Source: Candidatus Saccharimonadota bacterium | GTDB taxonomy: Bacteria > Patescibacteriota > Saccharimonadia > Saccharimonadales > Saccharimonadaceae | Direction of reading: 5' to 3' | DNA length: 56,636 nucleotides | Assembly (NCBI GenBank): GCA_016286785.1 | Contig: JAEEUB010000004.1 | Span: forward strand, 1 to 56,636 | Shown here: positions 15,238 to 23,965 of the stretch, one piece after another | Layout of the letters: every line of letters begins with the position of its first letter | Numbering within the stretch: position 1 is the first letter of the stretch | Position numbers and translations under genes: made by a program | Notes under the pieces: model-generated | Databases searched by the model: none | The model's input: the letters and a program-made list of their open reading frames with translations, nothing else | Told to the model about the DNA's origin: nothing

Positions 15238-16197
15238 CTAATACCAATATTTTTTTGGTAATTTGTCGGCTATCCTTTGATGGAATTCATAATCAAAGCC
15301 GATGAGTCGTTTTTGATTTTTTTCTTTAAAATATTTTTTTCTGATATAATCTGCGGTCATGATTTCGCCGGGGATTAATTTATACTTTTTGCCAAAGTTT
15401 AAGCCTCTTTTATATCCTTTTGGCGGCAGAACTGCTAAGGGTAAAAAATCGCAATTCATTTTTTTATCATTGTATAGTTTTACGGCTAGCATGGACATTG
15501 TTGGAATGATGTCTTCTTCTTTTTTGTAGGCTTTTTCATTTTTAAAGACGGTACTTTGTCTTGTGGCGGGAGGTGCAACGAAAACTACACCACCATCCTT
15601 TAGTGCCTCGTGCGATAGTTTCGTGTAAATGTCTCTGAACTCTTTTTTAAGTCTTTGGCCTTGTTCGTGCAAAAAAGTACCTTCTTTAAGATTAAGTTTT
15701 TCCCATGTGTTTGGCGTAATGGTTGGGGTGATGATGATGCCAAGGCGTTTAATGCGATTGAAGTTTGGTGCCAAGGTTTCGTACCAGGGCAAATTAACTG
15801 GAAAATACATTGGCTTGTCGCCCATGATATCGATTTTCATCGTAAGAATGCGCGGTATTTCGCCGAGGGATGGGTGATTAAAGCCTGCAACAATGCCGTT
15901 TGCTCGGTCTTTTGGCATGCCTCTGTAAGAACCAGGCGTTACTTTAGACAATACTTTTACTAGTTTTTTTCTTGCCGCTAAATTATGCTTTTCGGGGTCG
16001 TTTTTAGGGCCAGTGGTTTTAAAAAAGAGATTAATAGCGGCGTTGCACGCTAGGCCAACTGGCACCATTTCCCTCCTAAGGTTGTCTGAGCCTAGGGTTG
16101 ACAAAAGTGAATAATTGTGATGTTGGATTTTATCTATTATTTCTTCTGCCGAAAGTTCTTTGAGCTCTTTCCTAGTAAAAGTTTTCTTCTTAGTCAT
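15238..16197 (-). CDS. Acyltransferase-like protein (PlsC-related)
   Basis: 319 residues, soluble. The pattern of glycerophospholipid acyltransferases is recognisable but altered: NHPSLGEIPRI stands where NHxxxxD is expected, with Glu in place of Asp and one residue shift, and FVAPPATRQS stands where the FPEGTRS block lies. Between them are a YFPVNLPWYETLAPNFNRIKR segment and a long insert. If active it would acylate a lipid precursor; substrate unknown. The gene is monocistronic, with a TGC-TATAAT box 9 nt before the ATG, and precedes the phosphorylase-like gene by 31 bp. Confidence 0.55.
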   Translation of the reverse strand: MTKKKTFTRKELKELSAEEIIDKIQHHNYSLLSTLGSDNLRREMVPVGLACNAAINLFFKTTGPKNDPEKHNLAARKKLVKVLSKVTPGSYRGMPKDRANGIVAGFNHPSLGEIPRILTMKIDIMGDKPMYFPVNLPWYETLAPNFNRIKRLGIIITPTITPNTWEKLNLKEGTFLHEQGQRLKKEFRDIYTKLSHEALKDGGVVFVAPPATRQSTVFKNEKAYKKEEDIIPTMSMLAVKLYNDKKMNCDFLPLAVLPPKGYKRGLNFGKKYKLIPGEIMTADYIRKKYFKEKNQKRLIGFDYEFHQRIADKLPKKYWY

Positions 16198-16206
16198 GAT
16201 GGCTTC

Positions 16207-16215
16207 ATTATAGCA
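16207..16215 (-). promoter_or_regulatory. Extended -10 promoter of the acyltransferase-like gene
   Basis: TGC-TATAAT, 9 nt before the ATG at 16197. Confidence 0.5.
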
Positions 16216-16249
16216 TTATTTTCCTGGTTGTGATAAAATACTAGTAGTT

Positions 16250-16324
16250 TGGGGTGTCGCCAAGTGGTAAGGCATCGGGTTCTGGTCCCGACATTCGTGG
16301 GTTCGAGTCCTACCACCCCAGCCA
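16250..16324 (+). tRNA. tRNA-Gln (anticodon CTG), CCA encoded
   Basis: Acceptor TGGGGTG pairs with CACCCCA; the anticodon arm TCGGG-TTCTGGT-CCCGA shows CTG; the T arm is GTGGG-TTCGAGT-CCTAC. Discriminator G and CCA are in the DNA. A TGA-TAAAAT box lies at about 16231-16239. Confidence 0.95.
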
Positions 16325-16336
16325 AGAAATTAAAGA

Positions 16337-16358
16337 AAGACCCACAGGGCCTTTTTTT
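16337..16358 (+). terminator. Terminator after tRNA-Gln
   Basis: AGACCC-ACA-GGGCCT with one mismatch followed by seven T. Confidence 0.65.
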
Positions 16359-16400
16359 AATTTCAAGTCCCTACTATTAGCCGATTTTCCGAAAATAAAA

Positions 16401-16409
16401 TGTTATAAT
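16401..16409 (+). promoter_or_regulatory. Extended -10 promoter of the acidic nucleotidyltransferase-fold gene
   Basis: TGT-TATAAT; predicted leader of about 30 nt before the ATG at 16447. Confidence 0.5.
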
Positions 16410-16446
16410 CAATTTATGATTATAAAATTTTTTTGGCGGTTATTCT

Positions 16447-17664
16447 ATGGATGGGTTTTTGCGCGGTAATCCGGAATCGTCTGAAGTCGAGCAAAGGGAC
16501 GACCAGGAGCCACTAGAATTGGCCGTCAATGGTCTGTCTCGTGTTGTTGGCGAGCAGGATGATGCTAACAATGATAGCGGCGATTACGAGGAAGAAAATG
16601 ACTACGATGATGATTATGGCGAAGAAGATGATCGTGACGATTATTATAGTGAATATGAGGAACAGCATTATGGCGAGGAGCGTGCCGATTTCGATGAAGA
16701 AAAATTAATACTCCAAGAGATTCCTTTACCAGCGGAAATCTTAGAACGTTATTCTTTCCTTAGCGAATTACCACATGGTGTCGCCGTCATGGGTGGCGTA
16801 GCTCGCAGTATAGCAAGGGAGATTATTACTGGAGAACGTGAGCCTATTCGCGATATCGATCTTGTAAATATTACTGATGAAGAAGGCAATAGTGAGGTTG
16901 ACTATGATACCCTAGATGCACTCTCGCGTAAGTTTATGCCAGACGATTATGCCTTCGGCCATGGTATCGGAAATGATACCCTAGATCACTATTTTAAGAC
17001 TCGTGATTTTACGATTAACCAAAGCCTGATTAAAGATGGCAAACTCATTATTAGCGATTTTGCTTATAATGACTTCCAAGAGAATATTATTCGACCTACT
17101 TATTTTGAGCATCCCTATGACGGTGACGATATGAGTAGTCGGTTATTCCTTAAGGCCTTGATGATGAGGAGCGTATTGTCGCAAATTTCTGATTCTATTC
17201 CTCTTATTGAAGATATGGAGCGTCCAGAGTATATCGGTTCCTTTGATACGGCCCTATTTCTAAATAAAGCTATGAGTCGTGGTGCCAAAACAGCTCGCGT
17301 ATTTACGGAGGATCTTGCGGATTGGGATATTATTTCCGAAGATTACGCTGGTCGTCCAGTCGCTCTTGCCAAGGCATTACTAGAGGATGTCTATACATTC
17401 GAGTTTCGTCCGTCTACTGACGAGCGGTTTAGAGATATTCAAGAGTGTGAAGATATGAGTGGGTTCTTCATTCCGCCGTCTATGTTACGTTACCATGCCT
17501 CAGATCCAGTGATTCGTCGCGCAATTGCCGACTACGAGGATGGCTTAGGGGTGCTTATCGACAGCGAGAACGAGCGGATTTCTGGCCATTATACGCAAGC
17601 CGAATATGATGACATCAATCGTTCTTCCGCCCATGACGATGATTATTTATCTTCCGGGGCGTAG
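16447..17664 (+). CDS. Nucleotidyltransferase-fold protein with a highly acidic N-terminus
   Basis: 405 residues. Residues 40-80 are extremely acidic (DYEEENDYDDDYGEEDDRDD) and surely disordered. The folded part shows the poly(A) polymerase head pattern: GVAVMGGVARSIAREIITG (glycine-rich helix start), then REPIRDIDLVNI, in which DID would be the metal-binding pair, and KTRDFTINQSLI, like the RRDFTINA block of CCA-adding enzymes. The RNA-binding C-terminal domains of true CCA enzymes are not recognisable, and tRNAs in this window already encode CCA, so the substrate is unknown. The start lacks a clear Shine-Dalgarno. Confidence 0.6.
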   Translation: MDGFLRGNPESSEVEQRDDQEPLELAVNGLSRVVGEQDDANNDSGDYEEENDYDDDYGEEDDRDDYYSEYEEQHYGEERADFDEEKLILQEIPLPAEILERYSFLSELPHGVAVMGGVARSIAREIITGEREPIRDIDLVNITDEEGNSEVDYDTLDALSRKFMPDDYAFGHGIGNDTLDHYFKTRDFTINQSLIKDGKLIISDFAYNDFQENIIRPTYFEHPYDGDDMSSRLFLKALMMRSVLSQISDSIPLIEDMERPEYIGSFDTALFLNKAMSRGAKTARVFTEDLADWDIISEDYAGRPVALAKALLEDVYTFEFRPSTDERFRDIQECEDMSGFFIPPSMLRYHASDPVIRRAIADYEDGLGVLIDSENERISGHYTQAEYDDINRSSAHDDDYLSSGA

Positions 17665-17735
17665 TCCTTTAGTCGTTGACGGGTGTCTTCCTTGTAGATG
17701 GTTAAAGCCTGCTTAATTTTGCCCAGCCAAATCAT
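17665..17735 (-). pseudogene. Micro-ORF copy 1 (IKQALTIYKED family)
   Basis: On the minus strand an ATG near 17735 opens a frame of about 30 codons containing LGKIKQALTIYKEDTRQRL and a stop. The same peptide is seen, decayed, at 18655-18735 and 19240-19300. It has no clear ribosome site and lies after the TfoX-like gene. Confidence 0.4.
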
Positions 17736-17742
17736 AAGTATA

Positions 17743-17772
17743 ATAAAAGCCCTCTAGGGTTCTTATTTTTTA
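17743..17772 (+). terminator. Terminator after the acidic nucleotidyltransferase-fold gene
   Basis: AAGCCC-TCTA-GGGTTCTT then ATTTTTT; the TfoX-like gene on the other strand ends inside it, at 17763. Confidence 0.55.
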
Positions 17773-18062
17773 TTCGATAATCCTTTTGCTGTGTTTTTCA
17801 CTATCTCTGCTAGTTTTTCTTTATCGTCTATGTCTTCAACTAAATACATTGGCTTCGCGTTCGTATATGGGATAGATTCTGACATTTTGTATTGTTCGTT
17901 TTCCGGAACAATTTTAATAAGTAGGCGATCGTCGTAAATACCACCAAACAGAACACCTGCTGAATAAAGTAAAAACTCGCCCATCATTGGACGGCAAGTT
18001 ACGTCTGGAACTTCCGATAACTGTTCTAATATGAAATCACAATACTCTTTGGTGCTTGCCAT
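17763..18062 (-). CDS. TfoX N-terminal domain protein
   Basis: 99 residues covering one TfoX/Sxy N-terminal domain. The diagnostic segment is RPMMGEFLLYSAGVLFGGIYDDRLLIK. In Proteobacteria the two-domain TfoX activates competence genes, but stand-alone N-terminal domains like this one occur widely and their role is not known. The start codon directly follows the TAA of the DfsB-like gene (TAAATG), so the two are translationally coupled. Confidence 0.85.
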   Translation of the reverse strand: MASTKEYCDFILEQLSEVPDVTCRPMMGEFLLYSAGVLFGGIYDDRLLIKIVPENEQYKMSESIPYTNAKPMYLVEDIDDKEKLAEIVKNTAKGLSNKK

Positions 18063-18605
18063 TTATTTCTCGCAATTTTTCTTATGTGCTTTGAGCTTCT
18101 TCATTGCCCAATCATAGTGAGAAGATAGACAACTTACGAAATATGAGCCAAGTACTGAGCCGCCAACCCAAGGATACATACCTTTGGTGAATAATTGTTC
18201 TTCACTTAGGCTTTCGGCTAGTTTCATCACGTCTTTATGCGACTTTTCGAACATTTTTCTTGCATCTTCTAGTGAAGTCTTTTGGTGTTTCTTCCAGTAT
18301 TCGACATTCATATCGCCGTAAGTCTTCCAAGTGTATGGTTCTGGCAAAAATGGTGCATTACCACCTTTATTTAAGTTTGTATCGACGAATTCTAGCAACA
18401 TTCGGTGCCATTCGTATAGATGTACCCAAATATCGCGTAGATTCTTGTCGCGCCCCCAATGGCGTTCTTTCTTTGATGGATCGCCGGAGAAATCAAACTC
18501 AGTATTCATTTCTTTCTCGCTCATTCCATCAGCCATTTCAATCAGCTTAGCGTAGTACTCTTCGCCAGCCTTTAATAAATCTTGTTTGTTGTGTGGTCTT
18601 GACAT
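18063..18605 (-). CDS. ClbS/DfsB-like four-helix bundle protein
   Basis: 180 residues. The pattern SRPHNKQDLLKAGEEYYAKL ... WGRDKNLRDIWVHLYEWHRML ... YPWVGGSVLGSYFVSCLSSHYDWA is that of the DfsB/ClbS group of the DinB-like four-helix superfamily. ClbS hydrolyses the genotoxin colibactin; other members are uncharacterised. The three histidines in the helical segments could bind metal. The frame is open to 18650, but the ATG at 18605 has AAAGGA 8 nt upstream and gives the family N-terminus. First gene of a two-gene operon with TfoX. Confidence 0.85.
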   Translation of the reverse strand: MSRPHNKQDLLKAGEEYYAKLIEMADGMSEKEMNTEFDFSGDPSKKERHWGRDKNLRDIWVHLYEWHRMLLEFVDTNLNKGGNAPFLPEPYTWKTYGDMNVEYWKKHQKTSLEDARKMFEKSHKDVMKLAESLSEEQLFTKGMYPWVGGSVLGSYFVSCLSSHYDWAMKKLKAHKKNCEK

Positions 18606-18654
18606 AAAAAGTCCTTTGTTTACTACTTTAATTATATCATTTTGAGCCAACTAT

Positions 18655-18735
18655 TTTTCTGGATTATACTCCTCTAGTCGATTACGGATATCTTCCTTGT
18701 AGATTGTTAATGCCTGCTTAATTTACCCCAGCCAT
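18655..18735 (-). pseudogene. Micro-ORF copy 2 (IKQALTIYKED family)
   Basis: The minus strand encodes IKQALTIYKEDIRNRLEEY then NPEK and TAG. Relative to copy 1 the codon AAA before IKQ has become TAA, so the frame is broken at its start. The DNA identity with copy 1 runs for about 60 bases. Confidence 0.5.
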
Positions 18736-18774
18736 AATCAAAGAGCAAAAATGAATCTGTAAGGATTTATTTTT

Positions 18775-19158
18775 TTATTTGTTATTCTGCAGGCATTTCT
18801 GAATATCCTTAATTTTTTGTTGGTCCTTTGGGCGGTTATGTTCAAGCATCCATTCGAGTGTTAATTCGAGCGATTCGATCGGGCAATTATCAATAAGTCT
18901 TGTATCGTCGTCATTAAAATCTGATACTTTGACTTCAATATTGTCGCCAATTTCATATAGATCTGGATATTTAGAAGACTTTTTGAAGTTAAATCTCGTT
19001 TTCAGCTTTTTGAAATAGGCTGGTTTTACTCTAATATCAATGTCGGCCGTTGAGTCCTTTATGCCATACAAGAGCATAACTCCGCCAGAGATTACGCGGT
19101 AATAATTCTTATCTAATCTTAGTGATTCTAGTTTCTTGATATATTCTCTTCTGTCCAT
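18775..19158 (-). CDS. Minimal nucleotidyltransferase-like protein
   Basis: 127 residues. RVISGGVMLLYGIKDSTADI followed by DIRV is the GG-x(n)-D-x-D signature of the nucleotidyltransferase fold, as in AbiEii-type antitoxin-system enzymes and related DUFs. The rest is charged, and the C-terminus EWMLEHNRPKDQQKI resembles the tail in which these proteins list a conserved lysine. No antitoxin-like partner gene is adjacent, so a toxin role is not supported. A TATAAT lies 15 nt upstream of the ATG with a poor ribosome site. Confidence 0.6.
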   Translation of the reverse strand: MDRREYIKKLESLRLDKNYYRVISGGVMLLYGIKDSTADIDIRVKPAYFKKLKTRFNFKKSSKYPDLYEIGDNIEVKVSDFNDDDTRLIDNCPIESLELTLEWMLEHNRPKDQQKIKDIQKCLQNNK

Positions 19159-19239
19159 ATCATTCCGTACTTATTATAAACTTACGACGATTATATCACC
19201 TTGGCCTTATTAGCGATGACTGTTTTTTTGTGTTTGCCC

Positions 19240-19300
19240 GATTATTATTAAATATCTTTTTTATATATGGTTAAAGTCTGTTTATCTTTGCTTAGCCATT
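19240..19300 (-). pseudogene. Micro-ORF copy 3 (most decayed)
   Basis: The minus strand reads LSKDKQTLTIYKKDI then TAA, aligned with copies 1 and 2 at both DNA and peptide level. The surrounding 19159-19378 holds no other supported gene. Confidence 0.4.
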
Positions 19301-19378
19301 TCAAAAAACTTAAAAGCAGGATTAGGCTGTCACCAAAGCTTAAAGCGAGTTTTACTATCCTAGAAAAAGCCAGAAGCA

Positions 19379-19403
19379 GACTCCAGAGGAGTCTTATTTT
19401 GTT
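19379..19403 (+). terminator. Terminator-like hairpin before the DUF3761-like gene
   Basis: GACTCC-AGA-GGAGTC followed by TTATTTT, ending two bases before the -35 box of the next promoter. Confidence 0.6.
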
Positions 19404-19404
19404 C

Positions 19405-19433
19405 TTGACTAAATATATGTTCTATGATATAAT
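19405..19433 (+). promoter_or_regulatory. Promoter of the DUF3761-like gene
   Basis: TTGACT (19405-19410), 17 nt, TATAAT (19428-19433), with TGA before the -10. Transcription would begin about at the first ATG (19441). Confidence 0.75.
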
Positions 19434-19455
19434 ATATAGTATGAGAAAGGGTTTT

Positions 19456-20037
19456 ATGCTAAAAGGTAGTGTTTCGAAAGTAATAATATATATGCTTGCG
19501 ACGGTTGGTATCGTTGCTACTCCTGTTGTTGGCGGTATTATTGGTAGAGCTATAGAAGACCAACGTTGGTCTCGTATCTGTGATGGCGTTAATATTGTTG
19601 AAATCTGTCAAGATAATAGCGGCACCAAGTATAAAAAATATCTTCTTCATGCGGCGGAGCCAGAAAAAACTAAGCAAGTTCACCATGAAGCTGAGCCAGA
19701 GAAAAGCCATATTGTGAAGCATGATGCGGTCTATGGCACAAGGCAAGTTAGAGGTGACTGCATAAGAACAAATATATCCTATAAACATGGTACATGTGCA
19801 TTGTCAAGATGTCGTGATGGCATGTATTCTGGTTCTACTGGTTGGGGTACGTGCAATTATCATGGCGGCGTGGCTGTTACTGGTGGACCATGGTATCAAT
19901 ATACTACTGAAAGTTATGTAGTTACTCCTGCTTGGGAAGAAAAAATAGTTGATGTTCCTGCTAAACCTGCATGGACGGAAACAGTGGTTGTTTCTCCGGC
20001 AAAGGCCGAGTGGATCGAGAAAATAGTTGAAAAATAA
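19456..20037 (+). CDS. Membrane-anchored DUF3761-like protein
   Basis: 193 residues. One membrane helix (VIIYMLATVGIVATPVVGGIIG, about 8-29) is followed by an extracytoplasmic domain with the cysteine pattern CALSRCRDGMYSGSTGWGTC and HGGVAV, which matches DUF3761. Short repeats flank it: HAAEPEKTKQV / HEAEPEKSHIV before, and TPAWEEKIVDVPAKPAWTE / PAKAEWIEKIVE after. The frame is open from 19267, but the promoter lies inside that stretch. Two starts remain: ATG 19441 (leaderless) and ATG 19456, which has AGAAAGG 5 nt upstream and is preferred. Function unknown. Confidence 0.75.
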   Translation: MLKGSVSKVIIYMLATVGIVATPVVGGIIGRAIEDQRWSRICDGVNIVEICQDNSGTKYKKYLLHAAEPEKTKQVHHEAEPEKSHIVKHDAVYGTRQVRGDCIRTNISYKHGTCALSRCRDGMYSGSTGWGTCNYHGGVAVTGGPWYQYTTESYVVTPAWEEKIVDVPAKPAWTETVVVSPAKAEWIEKIVEK

Positions 20038-20055
20038 AAAAGTTGCAAAACGGCG

Positions 20056-23000
20056 CTATTCGCTCCTAAGCGCTTCTACTGGATCTTTTTTGGATGCTGA
20101 GCGTGCTGGGATTAATCCGCCGATTAACGTTAGTACGATGCTTAGGATTATTAAGAAAGCCGCCATTTTTTGGTCGAGCGAGGCCGAAAGCGGAATATCG
20201 CCAATAAAATGATGAAGAATGGCGTTAATAATAGGTATCAGCAGATACGATATCGTTATTCCGAACAACCCTGATAAAAGCCCTATAATGACTGTCTCCG
20301 CATTAAAGATGGATGATATGTTGTGTTTGCTGGCGCCAATGGCTCTTAAAATGCCTATTTCTTTGGTTCTTTCGTAAACCGAAATATAAGTTATGACACC
20401 GATCATTATCGATGACACTACTAGCGAGATAGATACAAAGGCAATTAGTACATATGACACCGCATCGACAATTGTTTTAACTGACGACATCAGGATTCCG
20501 GTTGTGTCAGTATATTCTATTACTTTGTCTTTGGAGTCATATGATTCCATTAGTTCGTTATAGTCGTCTAAGAAGTTTATAAAATTTGTTTTCCCGTCGA
20601 AGGATTCAAAATAAAATGCCATTTCGAATGGATTATCTAAATCTTGATATCCGAGCAGTGCTAAGTTGGTAGACAAAGTTGATTTTTTCTTCGTAAACAT
20701 TGCGTTAACAATGCGAGATAGTTCTTCCTCGGTGAAGTTAAGCTTAAAAGCGGAAAGGAGTTTACCTTCGTCAATATTAAATGCATTTGAGAAACTTGAG
20801 GTAAGATAAGATGTTAAGTTTCCGATTTTGGTTAGAATTGCTTGCTTCATCGTGACTTCAGTAATTGCGATTGCTAAGGTACTGAAAGTCTTGTCTATTT
20901 CTGTCATTTTTAAATACTCGTCGATAGTAATCGTTGGGTTTGTGGCTTTTACTCCAAGAAACCCTTTAAGAAGTCCAGCAAAAAATGTTTGAAAGTTTTC
21001 TTTAGGAATAAGATAATTATCCGTTAAGTCTGAAAAATCCTGCTCGCTAATAAATTCATCGATTGTAGATTCAATATTGTCTTGATTGATTTGCCCGCCC
21101 GACATTATTATTTCGTAGATTTTTTGCGTCAATGCTTCCGCTAATTCTTTAAACTTAGCGATTAGTTTGTCTTTGACTGGCGAAATGTCGGCCGTGATAT
21201 CGTTACTAATATCCGTTAGGTATTCTTTTGTTTTAGCGGAGATTGCGTTTTGATCGATTGTGATATTAAAGGCCTGAGAGAGGGCGGCATTATCTACTGA
21301 GACTAAATCCGAAAACTCGAAGTCGAATCCCTTTGCTTCTTCACCAAATTTTGTTCCGGAAAAAATGTCGATATCGGATTTTTTTAATTGATCTTTTACG
21401 ATTTGTTTTTCGGATGCTTTATTGATGATGTGCGTAACTAGTGATGGTAAATACAAGATACCGTTTCCTCCCGTTAGTTCTGAATTTGGAGTAACAATTC
21501 CGACGATTTTTAGCTTTTCGGATTTGTTTTCGTATAGATTTTCCATAAAATTTTTATCTTTGGACATATCCTCGTATACGCCGTATTTTTCGTTGTATTT
21601 GTATGTATCGGCGGAATCTATAAGTCTTAAATCTACATTCATTAAATCTTCGTACGTAAGTGTTAGTGGCTCTTCTTTAATTTCTATATTCTCTCCGCCC
21701 ATTATCTTCGTGATGATTTCGTTTAGCTTATCAGTATCGTGGAGTCCTAGCGAGTAAGTTAGAAAATCGGAAATTTGGTTGGGATTCGAAATATATACTA
21801 CCATTTCGTTGTAATTTTCGGGATAGCGTCCGGCCACTAGATTGGTGTCGGCCTTGATGTTTTCGAGGTCGTATTGCCTGTAGGATGAGGTTAGATTTGA
21901 ATAAGCGTTCATTAGCGAACTCTCGCCCAGTATCGAAGAAAAGAGATTGTTTGGATTTAGCTGCGCTAGCTTGCCGGTTGTATCTATGGTGTATATCATT
22001 GGGTCAACATTGTATTCATACTCGATAAGCCTTATATCATTTGCTAGCTCTTCTTTGTGTCTGTCGAGAAAACTGCGAAAGCTTTTTAAATCGTTTTTTG
22101 TGACATTGCCTAAGGTCGATGATAAAATTTGATTCTCGTGTAGCTTTCCATCTTGCATTGTAGGGTTTTCGTTTGTCCCTGTCATAGTGAGAAGTATGCC
22201 GGTTATATTGGTTGATTCTTGCATTAAAGCTAATGGATATGATGTTAATGTATCTCGCTCGATTTTATCGATATAATTTTGAAACCCCGTGGAAACTGCC
22301 GATATAAGAGCAATTCCGATTATGCCGATTGAACCAGCAATAGCGATAAGAATGGTTCTAGCTTTCTTGGTTAGTAGATTTTTGAGTGACAAAGAGAGCG
22401 CAGTAATAAATGACATTTTAGTCTTTTTGCTGTTCTTTTTTAAATCTGTCAAAGCTAAGTTTGTTTTGATTTTGCCATCGTATTTATTTGAGTCTGAGGT
22501 GATTTTACCGTCTTTTAATTTTATAATCCTAGTTGCATAACTTTCGGCGAGTTCTGGGTTGTGTGTTACCATGATTACTAATTTTTTCTTTGCAATCTTT
22601 TTTAAGATATCCATTACCTGGATACTTGTTTCCGAATCTAGGGCGCCAGTTGGCTCATCGGCCAGCAATATGTCGGGGTCGTTAACTAGGGCTCTTGCAA
22701 TGGCAACTCTTTGCATTTGTCCGCCAGATAGTTGGTTGGGTAGTTTATTGATGTGGTCGCCTAATCCAACGTCTTTTAGCGCCTTTTTGGCGCGTGAGAT
22801 TGATTCGCGTTTTGAAATACCAGATAGTGTTAATGCGAGGCGGACGTTTTGTAGGACGGTTTGATGCGGTATTAGGTTGTAGTTTTGAAATACGAAGCCA
22901 ATTCTGTGATTGCGATAAGAATCCCAATCTTTGTCGCGGTATTTTTTAGTTGATTTTTCGTTTATAGTTAGATCGCCAGAAGAGTATTCATCTAGTCCAC

Positions 23001-23154
23001 CGATAATATTTAGTAGAGTTGTTTTACCGGAGCCTGACGGACCAAGGATTGCAACAAATTCGTTGGCGCGAAAGTTAACAGAAATGTTATTTAAAACAGT
23101 TCTCTTATTCCCACCAGTTTGGTAGACTTTTTTAACTCCCCGTATCTCTAGCAT
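20056..23154 (-). CDS. MacB-like ABC transporter, ATPase fused to FtsX-type permease
   Basis: 1032 residues. Residues 1-225 are an ABC ATPase of the LolD/MacB group: Walker A GPSGSGKTTLLN, Q-loop FVFQNYNLIPHQT, signature LSGGQMQRVAIARALV, Walker B ILLADEPTGALD and the H-loop VTHNPE. A membrane segment at about 262-282 starts the permease; a large extracytoplasmic domain of some 550 residues follows, then three C-terminal helices of the FtsX/MacB permease (about 890-1010). The DPVEALRSE ending is typical of the family. Such proteins move substrates by mechanotransmission rather than classical transport. No separate periplasmic adaptor is nearby, as expected for a one-membrane cell. Confidence 0.9.
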   Translation of the reverse strand: MLEIRGVKKVYQTGGNKRTVLNNISVNFRANEFVAILGPSGSGKTTLLNIIGGLDEYSSGDLTINEKSTKKYRDKDWDSYRNHRIGFVFQNYNLIPHQTVLQNVRLALTLSGISKRESISRAKKALKDVGLGDHINKLPNQLSGGQMQRVAIARALVNDPDILLADEPTGALDSETSIQVMDILKKIAKKKLVIMVTHNPELAESYATRIIKLKDGKITSDSNKYDGKIKTNLALTDLKKNSKKTKMSFITALSLSLKNLLTKKARTILIAIAGSIGIIGIALISAVSTGFQNYIDKIERDTLTSYPLALMQESTNITGILLTMTGTNENPTMQDGKLHENQILSSTLGNVTKNDLKSFRSFLDRHKEELANDIRLIEYEYNVDPMIYTIDTTGKLAQLNPNNLFSSILGESSLMNAYSNLTSSYRQYDLENIKADTNLVAGRYPENYNEMVVYISNPNQISDFLTYSLGLHDTDKLNEIITKIMGGENIEIKEEPLTLTYEDLMNVDLRLIDSADTYKYNEKYGVYEDMSKDKNFMENLYENKSEKLKIVGIVTPNSELTGGNGILYLPSLVTHIINKASEKQIVKDQLKKSDIDIFSGTKFGEEAKGFDFEFSDLVSVDNAALSQAFNITIDQNAISAKTKEYLTDISNDITADISPVKDKLIAKFKELAEALTQKIYEIIMSGGQINQDNIESTIDEFISEQDFSDLTDNYLIPKENFQTFFAGLLKGFLGVKATNPTITIDEYLKMTEIDKTFSTLAIAITEVTMKQAILTKIGNLTSYLTSSFSNAFNIDEGKLLSAFKLNFTEEELSRIVNAMFTKKKSTLSTNLALLGYQDLDNPFEMAFYFESFDGKTNFINFLDDYNELMESYDSKDKVIEYTDTTGILMSSVKTIVDAVSYVLIAFVSISLVVSSIMIGVITYISVYERTKEIGILRAIGASKHNISSIFNAETVIIGLLSGLFGITISYLLIPIINAILHHFIGDIPLSASLDQKMAAFLIILSIVLTLIGGLIPARSASKKDPVEALRSE

Positions 23155-23225
23155 GTTTGTTTTATTATAGCATAATTAACTTATAGAATGATGGCGGTTT
23201 TTTAGTTTTATTTTAGGTTTTTAGA

Positions 23226-23231
23226 TATAAT
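23226..23231 (+). promoter_or_regulatory. -10 box of the VTC-DUF4956-Cthe_2159 operon
   Basis: TATAAT, 8 nt before the ATG at 23240; one of the few leaderless starts in the window without a TGN extension. Confidence 0.5.
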
Positions 23232-23239
23232 TAGTATGT

Positions 23240-23965
23240 ATGGACGCAAATGTATTTGACCGCATCGAAAAGAAATATTTAATTTCTGAGTCTCAAAAAA
23301 AGCATATCATAAGCATTATTAAGCTGCATATGAAAAAAAGTAAGTACTATAAATCGGAAGTTTTTAATTTGTATTTTGATACGGATCAATTTGATTTGAT
23401 TTCCCAGTCAATTGATTGGGGGGATTTTAAGCATAAACTTAGGGCCAGATCTTATAGCGGATATGATCGAGTTTTTTTGGAAATAAAAACTAAAGTTCGG
23501 GGTAGCGACGTTAACCCTGGATATAAGCGGCGGGCAATGATTACTCATAGTGAATTTAAAGATTTATCTAATAAGAAGCAAACTTTGCTTGAGATAATGC
23601 ATAGGCGCGACTCTTCTTCCCGCGATCTTCAGATTGCGCGTGAGGTAGATTATTTGATTAGCGAGTTTAACTTGAGGCCAAAGATTTTGGTCTTATATCA
23701 CCGCGAGTCGTATAGTGGCGAAGACGACCTTAGAATTACTTTTGACGAAAGATTGAGGTATCGGGCTGATAATTTGTGTTTTGTGAAGAAAAAGCATGAT
23801 AAAATGTATTTTAAAGGTGGGCAAAATATTATTATGGAGATTAAATCACAGACCCCGTTTCCGTTATGGCTTTCTAGGGCTCTTTCGGAAAACAAAATTT
23901 TCCCCCAGCGGTTTAGTAAGATTGGTAAAGTTTACGAACAATTAATAAAGGAGACAAATGTTTAG
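23240..23965 (+). CDS. VTC-domain protein (polyphosphate polymerase-like)
   Basis: 241 residues. The basic tunnel-fold pattern of VTC domains is present: RIEKKYLI at the N-terminus, LYFDTDQFDLI, KLRARSY, VFLEIKTKVRG ... YKRRA, RPKILVLYHRESY, LRITFDERLRYR and IIMEIKSQTPFPLWLS. In yeast Vtc4 these basic and acidic residues bind ATP and metal and make polyphosphate. Bacterial homologues next to DUF4956 genes are common but the product is not established. It overlaps the next gene by 8 bp. Confidence 0.85.
   Translation: MDANVFDRIEKKYLISESQKKHIISIIKLHMKKSKYYKSEVFNLYFDTDQFDLISQSIDWGDFKHKLRARSYSGYDRVFLEIKTKVRGSDVNPGYKRRAMITHSEFKDLSNKKQTLLEIMHRRDSSSRDLQIAREVDYLISEFNLRPKILVLYHRESYSGEDDLRITFDERLRYRADNLCFVKKKHDKMYFKGGQNIIMEIKSQTPFPLWLSRALSENKIFPQRFSKIGKVYEQLIKETNV

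Noticed and set aside
18775-19158. AbiE-like abortive infection toxin
   Set aside because: Nucleotidyltransferase signature only; no AbiEi-like antitoxin gene next to it.
19267-19455. 63-codon N-terminal extension of the DUF3761-like protein
   Set aside because: It covers a degenerate micro-ORF copy, a terminator hairpin and the gene's own promoter, so it cannot be in the mRNA.
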